From: JBBSBL01 sp963735885
GTDB lineage: Bacteria > Actinomycetota > Thermoleophilia > Solirubrobacterales > Solirubrobacteraceae
NCBI GenBank assembly: GCA_963735885.1
Contig: CAVTMP010000001.1
Location: 1 to 8,645 of the forward strand
Direction of reading: 5' to 3'
DNA: 8,645 bases
Made by a program: the position numbers and the translations under genes. A model generated the notes under the pieces. The model was not told where the DNA came from, did not search any database, and saw only the letters and a list, made by a program, of their open reading frames with translations. This document shows positions 1 through 6,027 of the stretch, piece by piece. Each line of letters begins with the position of its first letter. Within the stretch, counting starts at the first letter, position 1.

Positions 1-18
1 GCGGCGATCACGCGGACT

Positions 19-37
19 GTGTGACGACCGCTCACCC
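19..37. promoter_or_regulatory. Operator-like inverted repeat, copy A
   Basis: The sequence GTGTGACGACCGCTCACCC is a 19-bp interrupted palindrome with arms GGGTGA and TCACCC (one mismatch in the left arm) and a 7-base centre. It lies 54 bases before the GTG start of the amphi-Trp gene. Its position and its match to three other copies in the window suggest a transcription-factor site or a promoter element. The binding protein is not known from the sequence. Confidence 0.6.
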
Positions 38-80
38 CGCGGAGCGGGAGGATGGCTCGACCCAGCCTGCGATCCTGGCC

Positions 81-87
81 GGAGGAG
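81..87 (+). promoter_or_regulatory. Ribosome binding site fixing a GTG start at 92
   Basis: GGAGGAG sits four bases upstream of GTG 92. It supports this GTG as the true start of the amphi-Trp protein, because the family consensus begins almost at once (FEHEERLPRERAAELLADIA). The spacer is slightly short but usable. Confidence 0.65.
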
Positions 88-91
88 CGGC

Positions 92-379
92 GTGACGGAG
101 TTCGAGCACGAGGAGCGCCTCCCGCGCGAGCGGGCCGCCGAGCTGCTGGCGGACATCGCCTACGCGCTCACCGTGGGCGACACGCTCGAGGTCCGGACGT
201 CCTCGGAACAGGTGAAGGTCCCCGTCGGCGACACCGTGGTCCTGACCCGCGGGAGCCGGGCGGACGGCGACCTCGTGGAGGTCGAGGTCCGCCTCCGGTG
301 GTCGGCGGTGGCAGCGGACGAACGCGGCGCCGCGGGATCATGCAGTCCGGGTGATGACCGGTCACCAAGCGGCACCTGA
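92..379 (+). CDS. Amphi-Trp domain-containing protein
   Basis: This is a 95-residue protein. Residues 3-30 (FEHEERLPRERAAELLADIA followed by a YALTVGD stretch) and residues 31-70 (TLEVRTSSEQVKVPVGDTVV ending in EVEVRLRW) match the pattern of the small amphi-Trp domain: an amphipathic helix followed by beta strands that end in a conserved tryptophan, here W70. The molecular role of the family is not established; it is a small soluble protein common in actinobacteria and archaea. The start is GTG with a GGAGGAG site just upstream. Residues 71-95 are not part of the domain and look unconserved; their codons run into operator copy B, so the stop codon may have moved downstream in this lineage. 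An operator-like palindrome (copy A) precedes the gene. The family call is from recall of its pattern. Confidence 0.82.
   Translation: MTEFEHEERLPRERAAELLADIAYALTVGDTLEVRTSSEQVKVPVGDTVVLTRGSRADGDLVEVEVRLRWSAVAADERGAAGSCSPGDDRSPSGT
349..367. promoter_or_regulatory. Operator-like inverted repeat, copy B
   Basis: GGGTGATGACCGGTCACCA is a 19-bp interrupted palindrome (arms GGGTGA and TCACCC with one mismatch at the last base). It lies 48 bases before the ATG of the HdeD/DUF308 gene and overlaps the last codons of the amphi-Trp frame. With the following AAGCGGC it matches copy C over about 25 bases (copy C continues CAGCGGC). Confidence 0.62.
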
Positions 380-415
380 CAGTGGGGGCGAAACGCACGC
401 CCCGAGGAGGACCTC

Positions 416-1015
416 ATGAGTGCCGAGACCGAACGTGGGGATGCCGGAACGCCGCCGACGGCATCCGGCCTGCGCGCGATGACGCGCGAGATCACGAGCT
501 ACTGGTGGTTGTCGCTCGTCGCCGGGATCTGCTGGATCATCGTCGCGGTGGCGCTCCTCCAGTTCGACGAGACCTCGGTCAGGACGGTCGGGCTCATCGT
601 CGGCTTCATGTTCCTGTTCGCAGGTTTCCAGACCCTCGCGCTCGGGAGCGCGCCGATGCGGTTCCGGTGGGTGTGGATGTCGTTCGGCGGGCTGCTCGTG
701 ATCTCCGGGATCATCTGCCTCGCCAACCCGGAGGACACGTTTGCCGGGCTGGCGGACATGCTGAGCTTCCTGTTCCTGCTCGTCGGCGTGTGGTGGATCG
801 TGCGGGCGTTCCTCGAGTCGTCGTTCAACGGGCTGTGGTGGCTCGGGCTCGTCGCGGGGGTCCTGATGACCGTCCTCGCCTTCTGGACCGCCGGCCAGTT
901 CTTCATCGAGAAGGCCTACGTGCTCCTCGTCTTCGCCGGGATCTGGGCGCTCATGGAGGGCATCAGCGACATCGTCCGGGCCTTCGCCGTTCGCGAGGTG
1001 CACGAGGCGACTTAG
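416..1015 (+). CDS. HdeD/DUF308 family membrane protein
   Basis: This 199-residue integral membrane protein has six hydrophobic helices at about residues 31-48, 57-77, 85-103, 112-131, 139-158 and 167-188, arranged as three helix pairs. That layout and sequences such as SLVAGICWIIVAVALL and FAGIWALMEGISDIVRAF are typical of the DUF308 repeat found in HdeD, which in enteric bacteria is linked to acid resistance. The role in this organism is unknown; a stress-related membrane function is only an inference from the family. The first 25 residues are polar and probably cytoplasmic. The ATG start has a strong AGGAGG site at 405-410, five bases upstream. Operator copy B lies in front. The gene ends 18 bases from the end of the convergent regulator gene, with no convincing terminator between them. 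Confidence 0.85.
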   Translation: MSAETERGDAGTPPTASGLRAMTREITSYWWLSLVAGICWIIVAVALLQFDETSVRTVGLIVGFMFLFAGFQTLALGSAPMRFRWVWMSFGGLLVISGIICLANPEDTFAGLADMLSFLFLLVGVWWIVRAFLESSFNGLWWLGLVAGVLMTVLAFWTAGQFFIEKAYVLLVFAGIWALMEGISDIVRAFAVREVHEAT

Positions 1016-1033
1016 CGGGGCACCGCCCAGAGA

Positions 1034-3679
1034 TCAGCGGGCGCGTGCGGGCGCCGGGGCGAGCAGGCCCAGGTCCCGCGCACGCGCGACCGCCTCTCCG
1101 CGGCTGTGGGCGCCGAGCTTGGCGTAGATGTGGCGAAGGTGCGTCCTCACCGTGTTGGCTGAGACGCAGAGCTCGGCGGCGATCTCGGGCGCCTTGAGGT
1201 TGCTCGGCAGGTATCTCACTACCCGCAGTTCCGCCTCACTGAGATCCTGGGGCAGCGGCGCCGTCCTTCGGGCCTGTGGCGAGCGTCCCGCGAGCACGCC
1301 GAGGATCGTGGCGAGCAGGCTGGCGTGGGTGGTGCGGTGCTTCGGATGGCGCTCCAGCAGCTCTCGGACCGGAGCCAGGGCGAACTGCAGCACGACCCCG
1401 TCCGGCTCAGCGAGATCGAGCGCGCGCTCGATTGACGCCTCCGCGCCGGCCCGGTCCCGGAGCTGGTCGCGCGCGGCAGCGTCGAATAGCAGCGCATGGA
1501 CGGTCGCCCAGCGCGGGTGGAGCGCCTTCGGCGTGCCGTCGAGGAGCGGCGCCAGCACGTCCACGGCCTCCTCGGGGACGCCGTCCGCCAGTCGGAGCGC
1601 CGCGTCGGCGAGGCGCGGCCCCGCCGCCTCGCGCTCGTCGGTCCCCATGGCGGCGAGCGCGGCGCGCGTCGCCGCTCGGTCGCCCTTCAGCGCCTGCACG
1701 AGGACGATCCAGCCGCGTACGTCCATCGAGAGCGCGTGCTCCCGCTCGAGCGAGGCATGCAGCCGCTCCGCGGCGCGGAACTCGGCCAACGCCTCCTCGA
1801 GCCGGCCCTGCCCGAGCCGCAGGAAGGCCCGCGCGAAATGGAGGACGGGCTCCGCTTCGAGCTCCCCCGCCGGCGGCCGGGCACCCGCGACCCGGTCGAG
1901 CCACCGCTCGGCCTCGTCGAGACGACCGAGCCAGGCCAGCGCCGCGGCAGCCGCCGCGACCGCGGGCGCGAGGATGCGATGGGCTCCCCATCCGTGGGCG
2001 TCGGCGATCGCCACCGCCTCCTCGCTCAGCAGCAGCCCGACGTCCGGTGAGCTTCCCAGGACGGCGACCAGCGCGAGGTGGCCGAGGCAGCCGACCTCCA
2101 GGTAGGGCCGGCCGATGCGGCGCGCGAGCGCAAGCGCCTCCTCCAGGTCGCGGCGGGCGTCGTCCACGCGCACCGACCACAGCTCGGCGATGCCGAGGTG
2201 CATGAGGGCCGAGGCGCGATGGTCGTTGCTGCGCCCGAGCTCGCCTTCGGTCAGCGCGTCGAACGACCCCGTCGCCTGTCGCGCGGCAGCGAGGTCGCCA
2301 CGCTGACACGCGAGCCAGAGCCTCGCGCTGGCGAGCCGGAGGTCGAACAGCCGCCTCCGCGCCTCGGGTACCGTCGCGGCCCGCCGCTCCGCCACGGCGA
2401 TGTGCATCCTGCTCTCCTCCAGCAGGCCGTCGTACAGGCGAGCGGTGGCGAACGCGAGCGCCAGCTCGGCGTCCTCTTCGGGCGCGCGCGCCGGAAAGGC
2501 GGCCAGCAGCGCGCGCAGCGTCGCCTTGCGGCCGTCGAAGACGAGGTTGACGGAGTTGTCGGCCAGCAGGCGGGCGGCGTGCTCCCAGTCGCCCGCGGAC
2601 TGGGCGTGCCGGATCGCCTCGACCGCGTGTCCGTTCTCCTCGAACCACATCGCCGCGGCGCGGTGCAGCGAATCGACGATCGCCGGGGAGGTCCGGCGGA
2701 GCTCCAGCCGCAGCAGGTCGCTCAGCAGGTGGTGGTAGCGGAACCACGAGCGCCGGACGTCCAGCGACGCGACGAAGGCGTTCGCGTTCTCGAGGCCCTG
2801 CAGGATCGCCTCCGAGCCCGTGCGGCCCGTCAGCGTGTCGGCGAGCGGGCCGTTGACCCGCTCCAGCACCGACGTTCGCAGGAGAAGGTCGCGCACGTCC
2901 GCCGGCTGGCGCTCGAGCACCTCCGCCAGCAGATACCCCGCCACGGTGCGCTCGCTTCCGGAGAACTCGGCGACGAACCGCTCGGGATCGGGGTGGCCGG
3001 CGAGCGAGATCGCGGCCAGCCGCAGGCCGGCGGCCCACCCTTCGGTCCGCTCCCACAGCTGCGCCGATCCGGAGTCGGAGAGCGTGACCCCGCTCGCCTC
3101 GAGCAACTCGCGCGCCTCGTCCAGCGAGAAGCGCAGGTCAGGGCCCCGGATCTCGGTCAGGGCGCCCTCCACCCGCAGCCGATGGAGCCCGAGCCCCACG
3201 TCCCCCCGCGTCGCCAGCACCATCCGAAGCGCCGGGGGCAGCCCGGCCAGGAACCGCTCGAGCAGGCCGAGCGCCTTGGCGGAGCGCAGCTCGTGCAGGT
3301 CGTCGAGGACCAGCACGACGGGCCGCTCCAGCGCGCGCAGGTCGGCCAGCAGCCGCTCGACGACCGCCTCGCCGTCGAAGGCCGGCGTGGCGCCGACCCG
3401 CTCCACCAGCCCGTCTTCGCCGGCCGCGCCTGCGAGCTGATTGACGACCGAGAGCCAGAAGCGCTGCGCCTCATGCTCCTCGCGCTCGATCGACACCCAG
3501 GCGACCCGATCGGCAAGCTCCTCCGACGCGACCCAGGACCGCACGAGCGCGGTCTTGCCGCTGCCGGCCGGAGCGCACAGGAGGCCGACCTCGCCGGGGC
3601 CGAGGGCCGACAGCCGGTGGAACAGCAGGCGGCGCGGCACCAGCCCGCGCGCGCTTGTGGAGATTGGGGGCAAGGCCAC
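1034..3679 (-). CDS. LuxR-family transcriptional regulator of the MalT/LAL type
   Basis: This 881-residue protein is built like MalT (about 900 residues): an N-terminal STAND-type ATPase, a long helical repeat region and a C-terminal LuxR helix-turn-helix. The Walker A motif APAGSGKT is at residues 36-43 and Walker B VLVLDD at 122-127, followed by LHEL. The segment LATRGDVGLGLHRLR (155-169) and the WERTEGWAAGLRLAA segment (209-223) are typical of the family. Residues of about 340-800 are alanine- and leucine-rich helices consistent with TPR repeats that sense a ligand. The DNA-binding domain spans about 813-872 (LSEAELRVVRYL, then EIAAELCVSANTVRTHLRHI). Such proteins bind ATP and an inducer, oligomerise and activate transcription; the inducer here is unknown. 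The start GTG 3679 is the first plausible one before the ATPase; only a weak AGGA lies upstream at long spacing, so the exact start is uncertain. Operator copy C is 68 bases upstream, which would fit autoregulation and control of the divergent lipid genes. Confidence 0.93.
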   Translation of the reverse strand: MALPPISTSARGLVPRRLLFHRLSALGPGEVGLLCAPAGSGKTALVRSWVASEELADRVAWVSIEREEHEAQRFWLSVVNQLAGAAGEDGLVERVGATPAFDGEAVVERLLADLRALERPVVLVLDDLHELRSAKALGLLERFLAGLPPALRMVLATRGDVGLGLHRLRVEGALTEIRGPDLRFSLDEARELLEASGVTLSDSGSAQLWERTEGWAAGLRLAAISLAGHPDPERFVAEFSGSERTVAGYLLAEVLERQPADVRDLLLRTSVLERVNGPLADTLTGRTGSEAILQGLENANAFVASLDVRRSWFRYHHLLSDLLRLELRRTSPAIVDSLHRAAAMWFEENGHAVEAIRHAQSAGDWEHAARLLADNSVNLVFDGRKATLRALLAAFPARAPEEDAELALAFATARLYDGLLEESRMHIAVAERRAATVPEARRRLFDLRLASARLWLACQRGDLAAARQATGSFDALTEGELGRSNDHRASALMHLGIAELWSVRVDDARRDLEEALALARRIGRPYLEVGCLGHLALVAVLGSSPDVGLLLSEEAVAIADAHGWGAHRILAPAVAAAAAALAWLGRLDEAERWLDRVAGARPPAGELEAEPVLHFARAFLRLGQGRLEEALAEFRAAERLHASLEREHALSMDVRGWIVLVQALKGDRAATRAALAAMGTDEREAAGPRLADAALRLADGVPEEAVDVLAPLLDGTPKALHPRWATVHALLFDAAARDQLRDRAGAEASIERALDLAEPDGVVLQFALAPVRELLERHPKHRTTHASLLATILGVLAGRSPQARRTAPLPQDLSEAELRVVRYLPSNLKAPEIAAELCVSANTVRTHLRHIYAKLGAHSRGEAVARARDLGLLAPAPARAR

Positions 3680-3735
3680 GACCCGGATCGCACGTCCTGC
3701 GAACGTCCTCCGTCGACCCTAACCGCGCGGGGCGA

Positions 3736-3754
3736 ATCACCTCAACCGGGTGAT
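3736..3754. promoter_or_regulatory. Second inverted repeat overlapping operator copy C
   Basis: ATCACC (3736-3741) and GGTGAT (3749-3754) form a perfect 6-bp inverted repeat with a 7-base centre. The GGTGA half is shared with copy C, so three half-sites (TCACC, GGGTGA, TCACCC) lie in a row in the divergent region between the regulator and lipid kinase genes. The orientation of this pair is outward (TCACC then GGTGA), opposite to copy C. Confidence 0.4.
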
Positions 3755-3766
3755 GGCGGCTCACCC
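3748..3766. promoter_or_regulatory. Operator-like inverted repeat, copy C (divergent)
   Basis: GGGTGATGGCGGCTCACCC has perfect 6-bp arms around a 7-base centre. It lies between two divergent genes: 68 bases from the start of the LAL regulator gene on the minus strand and 22 bases before the proposed ATG 3789 of the lipid kinase on the plus strand. It can therefore act on both promoters. The short distance to ATG 3789 suggests a short or absent leader for the kinase mRNA. Confidence 0.65.
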
Positions 3767-3788
3767 AGCGGCGTCCGATCCTCGGGCA

Positions 3789-4718
3789 ATGTCCCCGATC
3801 TGGAGACCCGCCGCTCCGCTGCGGCAGCCGGTCCTCTTCGTCAACCCGCGGTCCGGCGGCGGCAGGGCGGTGCGCGCCGGCGTCGTCGGACGGGCCCGCG
3901 AGCTGGGCGTCGCCGTGGTCGTCCTGGAACCCGGTCAGCGCCTCGGGTCGCTGATCGAGGAGGCGGTGGGCGGCGGGGCCGACGCGCTCGGGGCCGCGGG
4001 CGGCGACGGGTCCCAGAGCGTCGTCGCGGCGGCCGCCCGCGCGCACGGCCTCGCCTTCGTGTGCGTCCCGGCCGGGACCCGCGACCACTTCGCGCGCGAC
4101 CTGGGCGTGGACCGGCGCGACCCGGTGGGCGCCCTCGACGCGTTCACCGACGGCCTCGAGGCCCGCATCGACCTCGGGGAGGTGAACGGCCGCACCTTCC
4201 TGAACAACGTGTCGGTCGGGATCTACGGCGACGCGGTCCAGGAGGCGGCCTACCGCGACGCGAAGACCCGCACCCTCCTGGCGACCGCGCGCGCGCGGCT
4301 CGCTCCGACCGCGGAGGCCCGCGGGCTGCGCGTCGTCGACGACCGAGGCCGCGAGCACGTGGACCCGGCAGTCCTCCTCGTCTCGAACGGCCCCTACGCC
4401 CTCGAGCGCCCGGCGGCGCCGGGCTCGCGCCCGTCGCTCGACAGCGGCCGGCTCGGGATCATCCTCCTCGACGCGCCCGGCGACGGCTCGCGTCCTCCCG
4501 GCCGGTCGTGGACGGCGCCGAGCCTCGGTGTCCAGGCGATCGGGCCGGTCCACGCGGGGATCGACGGCGAGGCGACGGAGCTCGCGCCGCCGCTCGCGTT
4601 CGCGATCCGGCCCGCGGCCCTCCGCGTCAGGATCCCCGCCCGCGAGGCGGCCGCGTCATCGCCGCGGCGCCCGGGCCTCGCGCTCGCTCGGCACGCCCCG
4701 GCCCCCCGGCGCCGGTGA
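3789..4718 (+). CDS. Diacylglycerol kinase (DagK/YegS-like) family lipid kinase
   Basis: This 309-residue protein has the order of motifs of the diacylglycerol kinase catalytic domain: PVLFVNPRSGGG (14-25), GGDGS (71-75, nucleotide binding, usually GGDGT), PAGTRDHFARDLG (94-106, usually GTxNxFA), NNVSVGIYG (139-147), DSGRLGII (219-226) and a late IDGEATEL segment (258-265) that carries the DGE motif. The expected reaction is ATP-dependent phosphorylation of a lipid such as diacylglycerol at the inner membrane face; the true substrate is unknown. The frame is open further upstream to a GTG at 3750, but that stretch lies in operator copy C, so ATG 3789 is preferred; no clear ribosome binding site precedes it. 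The stop overlaps the ATG of the following PAP2 gene (TGATG), so the two are one operon, probably translationally coupled. The polar arginine- and alanine-rich tail after residue 285 looks unconserved. Confidence 0.88.
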   Translation: MSPIWRPAAPLRQPVLFVNPRSGGGRAVRAGVVGRARELGVAVVVLEPGQRLGSLIEEAVGGGADALGAAGGDGSQSVVAAAARAHGLAFVCVPAGTRDHFARDLGVDRRDPVGALDAFTDGLEARIDLGEVNGRTFLNNVSVGIYGDAVQEAAYRDAKTRTLLATARARLAPTAEARGLRVVDDRGREHVDPAVLLVSNGPYALERPAAPGSRPSLDSGRLGIILLDAPGDGSRPPGRSWTAPSLGVQAIGPVHAGIDGEATELAPPLAFAIRPAALRVRIPAREAAASSPRRPGLALARHAPAPRRR

Positions 4719-5305
4719 TGGCGCCCGCCGACGACGGCGCGGCCCCGGACCGCGGGACGTGGCGGGAGGAGGGCGTGCGCCTGGACGTCGCCGTCTACGC
4801 GGCGATCGCGGCGACGCCCACCCCGGGCATCGACGGAGCACTCCGGCGGCTCTCCCGCGCCGCCGACCGCTCGAGGCTCTGGATCGCCTGCTCCGCGCTC
4901 CTCGCCGCCTTCGGGGGCGACCGCGGCCGCCGTGCCGCCGTCACGGGCCTGGCGTCGATCGGGGTCACCTCGGCCGTCGTGAACCTGGCGCTCAAGCCGC
5001 TCGGCAACCGCCGGCGGCCGGACCGCGCGACGCACGGGGTGCCGGTCACCCGCCAGGTCGACATGCCGCGCTCGACGTCGTGGCCGTCGGGCCATTCCGC
5101 CTCGGCGTTCGCCTTCACGACCGGCGTCGGCAGCGCCTGGCCGGGGGCGGGCGTGCCGCTCAGCGTCATGGCGTCGCTCGTCGCCTACTCCCGCGTCCAC
5201 ACCGGCGTCCACTACCCGTCGGACGCGATCGCGGGCGCACTCAGCGGGATGGCGATCGCGCAGATCGCGGTCGCCGGGTTCGCGCGCGGACGTCGGCGCC
5301 GGTGA
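4718..5305 (+). CDS. PAP2-family (phosphatidic acid type 2) phosphatase
   Basis: This 195-residue protein carries all three signature motifs of the PAP2/haloperoxidase superfamily: KX6RP at K93-P101 (KPLGNRRRP), PSGH at 123-126, and SRX5HX3D at S158-D169 (SRVHTGVHYPSD). H126 is the expected acid/base and H165 the nucleophile. The family removes phosphate from lipid phosphates such as phosphatidic acid or isoprenyl pyrophosphate. Hydrophobic segments (about 54-66, 75-92, 128-157 and 170-188) fit a small membrane enzyme. The start ATG 4718 overlaps the stop of the lipid kinase by one base; a GTG at 4715 overlaps a little more and is possible. Kinase and phosphatase next to each other suggest opposite steps on the same lipid, and in some actinobacteria the two domains are fused in one protein. 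The gene is the last part of a very long open frame whose earlier portion is not coding. Confidence 0.88.
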   Translation: MAPADDGAAPDRGTWREEGVRLDVAVYAAIAATPTPGIDGALRRLSRAADRSRLWIACSALLAAFGGDRGRRAAVTGLASIGVTSAVVNLALKPLGNRRRPDRATHGVPVTRQVDMPRSTSWPSGHSASAFAFTTGVGSAWPGAGVPLSVMASLVAYSRVHTGVHYPSDAIAGALSGMAIAQIAVAGFARGRRRR

Positions 5306-5356
5306 GCGGCCCCGCGGTGCGGGGGGCCCGGCGAGGGCCGCGCGTCGCGTCGCGCG
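5306..5356. terminator. Possible bidirectional terminator region of consecutive hairpins
   Basis: Between the convergent PAP2 and coiled-coil genes three GC-only hairpins follow each other: CCCCGC/GCGGGG (5310-5315 with 5319-5324, loop GGT), GGCCC/GGGCC (5325-5329 with 5335-5339, loop of five) and GCGCG/CGCGC (5340-5344 with 5351-5355). No T-run follows on either strand, so this is not a classical intrinsic terminator. In such GC-rich DNA short stems arise easily by chance, so the position between convergent genes is the main support. Confidence 0.35.
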
Positions 5357-5376
5357 ACCCCCCCGCGTCCGGTCGT

Positions 5377-5832
5377 TCACGAGCGGGAGGCCGCCGGCTC
5401 GCTCGCGCCCTTCTTCTGGGCCACGTCGTCCGCGTCCATCCGGGCGAGCACCGCGTCGAGCACGGCGTACTCGGCTTCGACGACGGCCCAGTAGGCGGCG
5501 TTGATCGTGATCTCTGCGTCGTCCTCGAGCAGCTCGGCCCTCTGCCGCGCCTTGTTGACGTCGTGCGCCGCCTTCTTGCGCTCAATGTCCTCGCGGACCG
5601 CCTCGATGTGGTCGCTCCACGACTTCTGGGCGTCGACCCACCAGTCGGAGATCACGCCCTTGCCCTCCGCGGCCGCAACGCGCAGCTTCTCGCTCTGCGC
5701 GCGCGCCGCCGCGCGCGCCTCGGCGATCTCCTTCTCGAGGTCCGCCCTCGCCTTCGTGCGCGCCTCCGCCGCGCGGGTCTCCGTCTCCTTCGCTCGCGCG
5801 GCGAGCCTGGTCAGGTCGTCCGATAGCGTCAT
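5377..5832 (-). CDS. Alanine-rich coiled-coil protein of unknown function
   Basis: This 151-residue protein is rich in Ala, Glu, Lys, Arg and Asp, with no signal peptide and no membrane helix. Residues 1-57 form a long charged helix with heptad-like spacing (for example LTRLAARAKETETRAAEARTK). Residues 61-73 hold a tryptophan cluster (W64, W65, W72), then a second charged helix (75-105) and a hydrophobic helix NAAYWAVVEAEYAVLDAVLA (111-130). I recall similar hypothetical proteins from Thermoleophilia but know no function; the shape could fit a stress, phasin-like or nucleoid- or membrane-associated scaffold protein, which is speculation. ATG 5832 is chosen because GGAGG at 5841-5845 lies eight bases upstream; an in-frame TTG at 5847 adds five residues but would overlap that site. 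It shares a divergent promoter region and operator copy D with the large flippase-like gene. Confidence 0.8.
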   Translation of the reverse strand: MTLSDDLTRLAARAKETETRAAEARTKARADLEKEIAEARAAARAQSEKLRVAAAEGKGVISDWWVDAQKSWSDHIEAVREDIERKKAAHDVNKARQRAELLEDDAEITINAAYWAVVEAEYAVLDAVLARMDADDVAQKKGASEPAASRS

Positions 5833-5840
5833 TGCAGCTC

Positions 5841-5845
5841 CCTCC
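5841..5845 (-). promoter_or_regulatory. Ribosome binding site fixing the start at 5832
   Basis: On the minus strand GGAGG is followed by an eight-base spacer and ATG 5832. This favours the MTLSDDL start over the upstream in-frame TTG at 5847, whose codon is immediately adjacent to the site. Confidence 0.65.
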
Positions 5846-5918
5846 AACGGTTTGCCGAACGCTGCGCGAGCCGTTCGCCCGGCTCGTCGTCAGCCGTTAG
5901 GAAGCCTCGACGCCGGCT

Positions 5919-5937
5919 GGGTGACGGGTCGTCACCC
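5919..5937. promoter_or_regulatory. Operator-like inverted repeat, copy D (divergent)
   Basis: GGGTGACGGGTCGTCACCC is a perfect inverted repeat with 7-bp arms (GGGTGAC/GTCACCC) and a 5-base centre, the most symmetric of the four copies. It lies almost midway between two divergent genes: 86 bases from ATG 5832 of the coiled-coil gene (minus) and 90 bases from ATG 6028 of the kinase-like/flippase gene (plus). A further GGGTGA half-site occurs at 5986-5991 without a partner. Confidence 0.65.
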
Positions 5938-6027
5938 ATTCCTGATGATCGGTCCGGACTCGCCCGGCGGCGCCCCCGGCGCATAGGGTGACCTCGCCGG
6001 CAGCCGCGCGATCTCCAGGGGTGGACG

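Noticed and set aside
1..24. Seven-codon open tail ending at TGA 22-24 as the end of an upstream gene
   Set aside because: It is too short to judge and overlaps operator copy A; no family signal can be seen.
1016..1033. GCGG/CCGC mini-hairpin between the convergent DUF308 and regulator genes
   Set aside because: A four-base-pair stem with no T-run is expected by chance at this GC content.
1407..3056. 549-codon open frame on the minus strand inside the regulator gene
   Set aside because: It is a shifted reading of the LAL regulator with Arg/Gly/Pro-rich content, while the regulator frame carries Walker and helix-turn-helix motifs.
3750..3788. Upstream in-frame start (GTG 3750) for the lipid kinase
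   Set aside because: It would translate operator copy C, adds 13 residues not typical of the family, and has no ribosome binding site; ATG 3789 is closer to the conserved PVLFVNPRSGGG strand.
2078..4717. Very long open frame on the plus strand running from 2078 to the PAP2 gene
   Set aside because: It is antisense to the LAL regulator and out of frame with the lipid kinase, has low-complexity Arg/Pro/Gly-rich content and no family-like motif before 4718. High GC leaves few stop codons. Only the last 195 codons (PAP2) are real.
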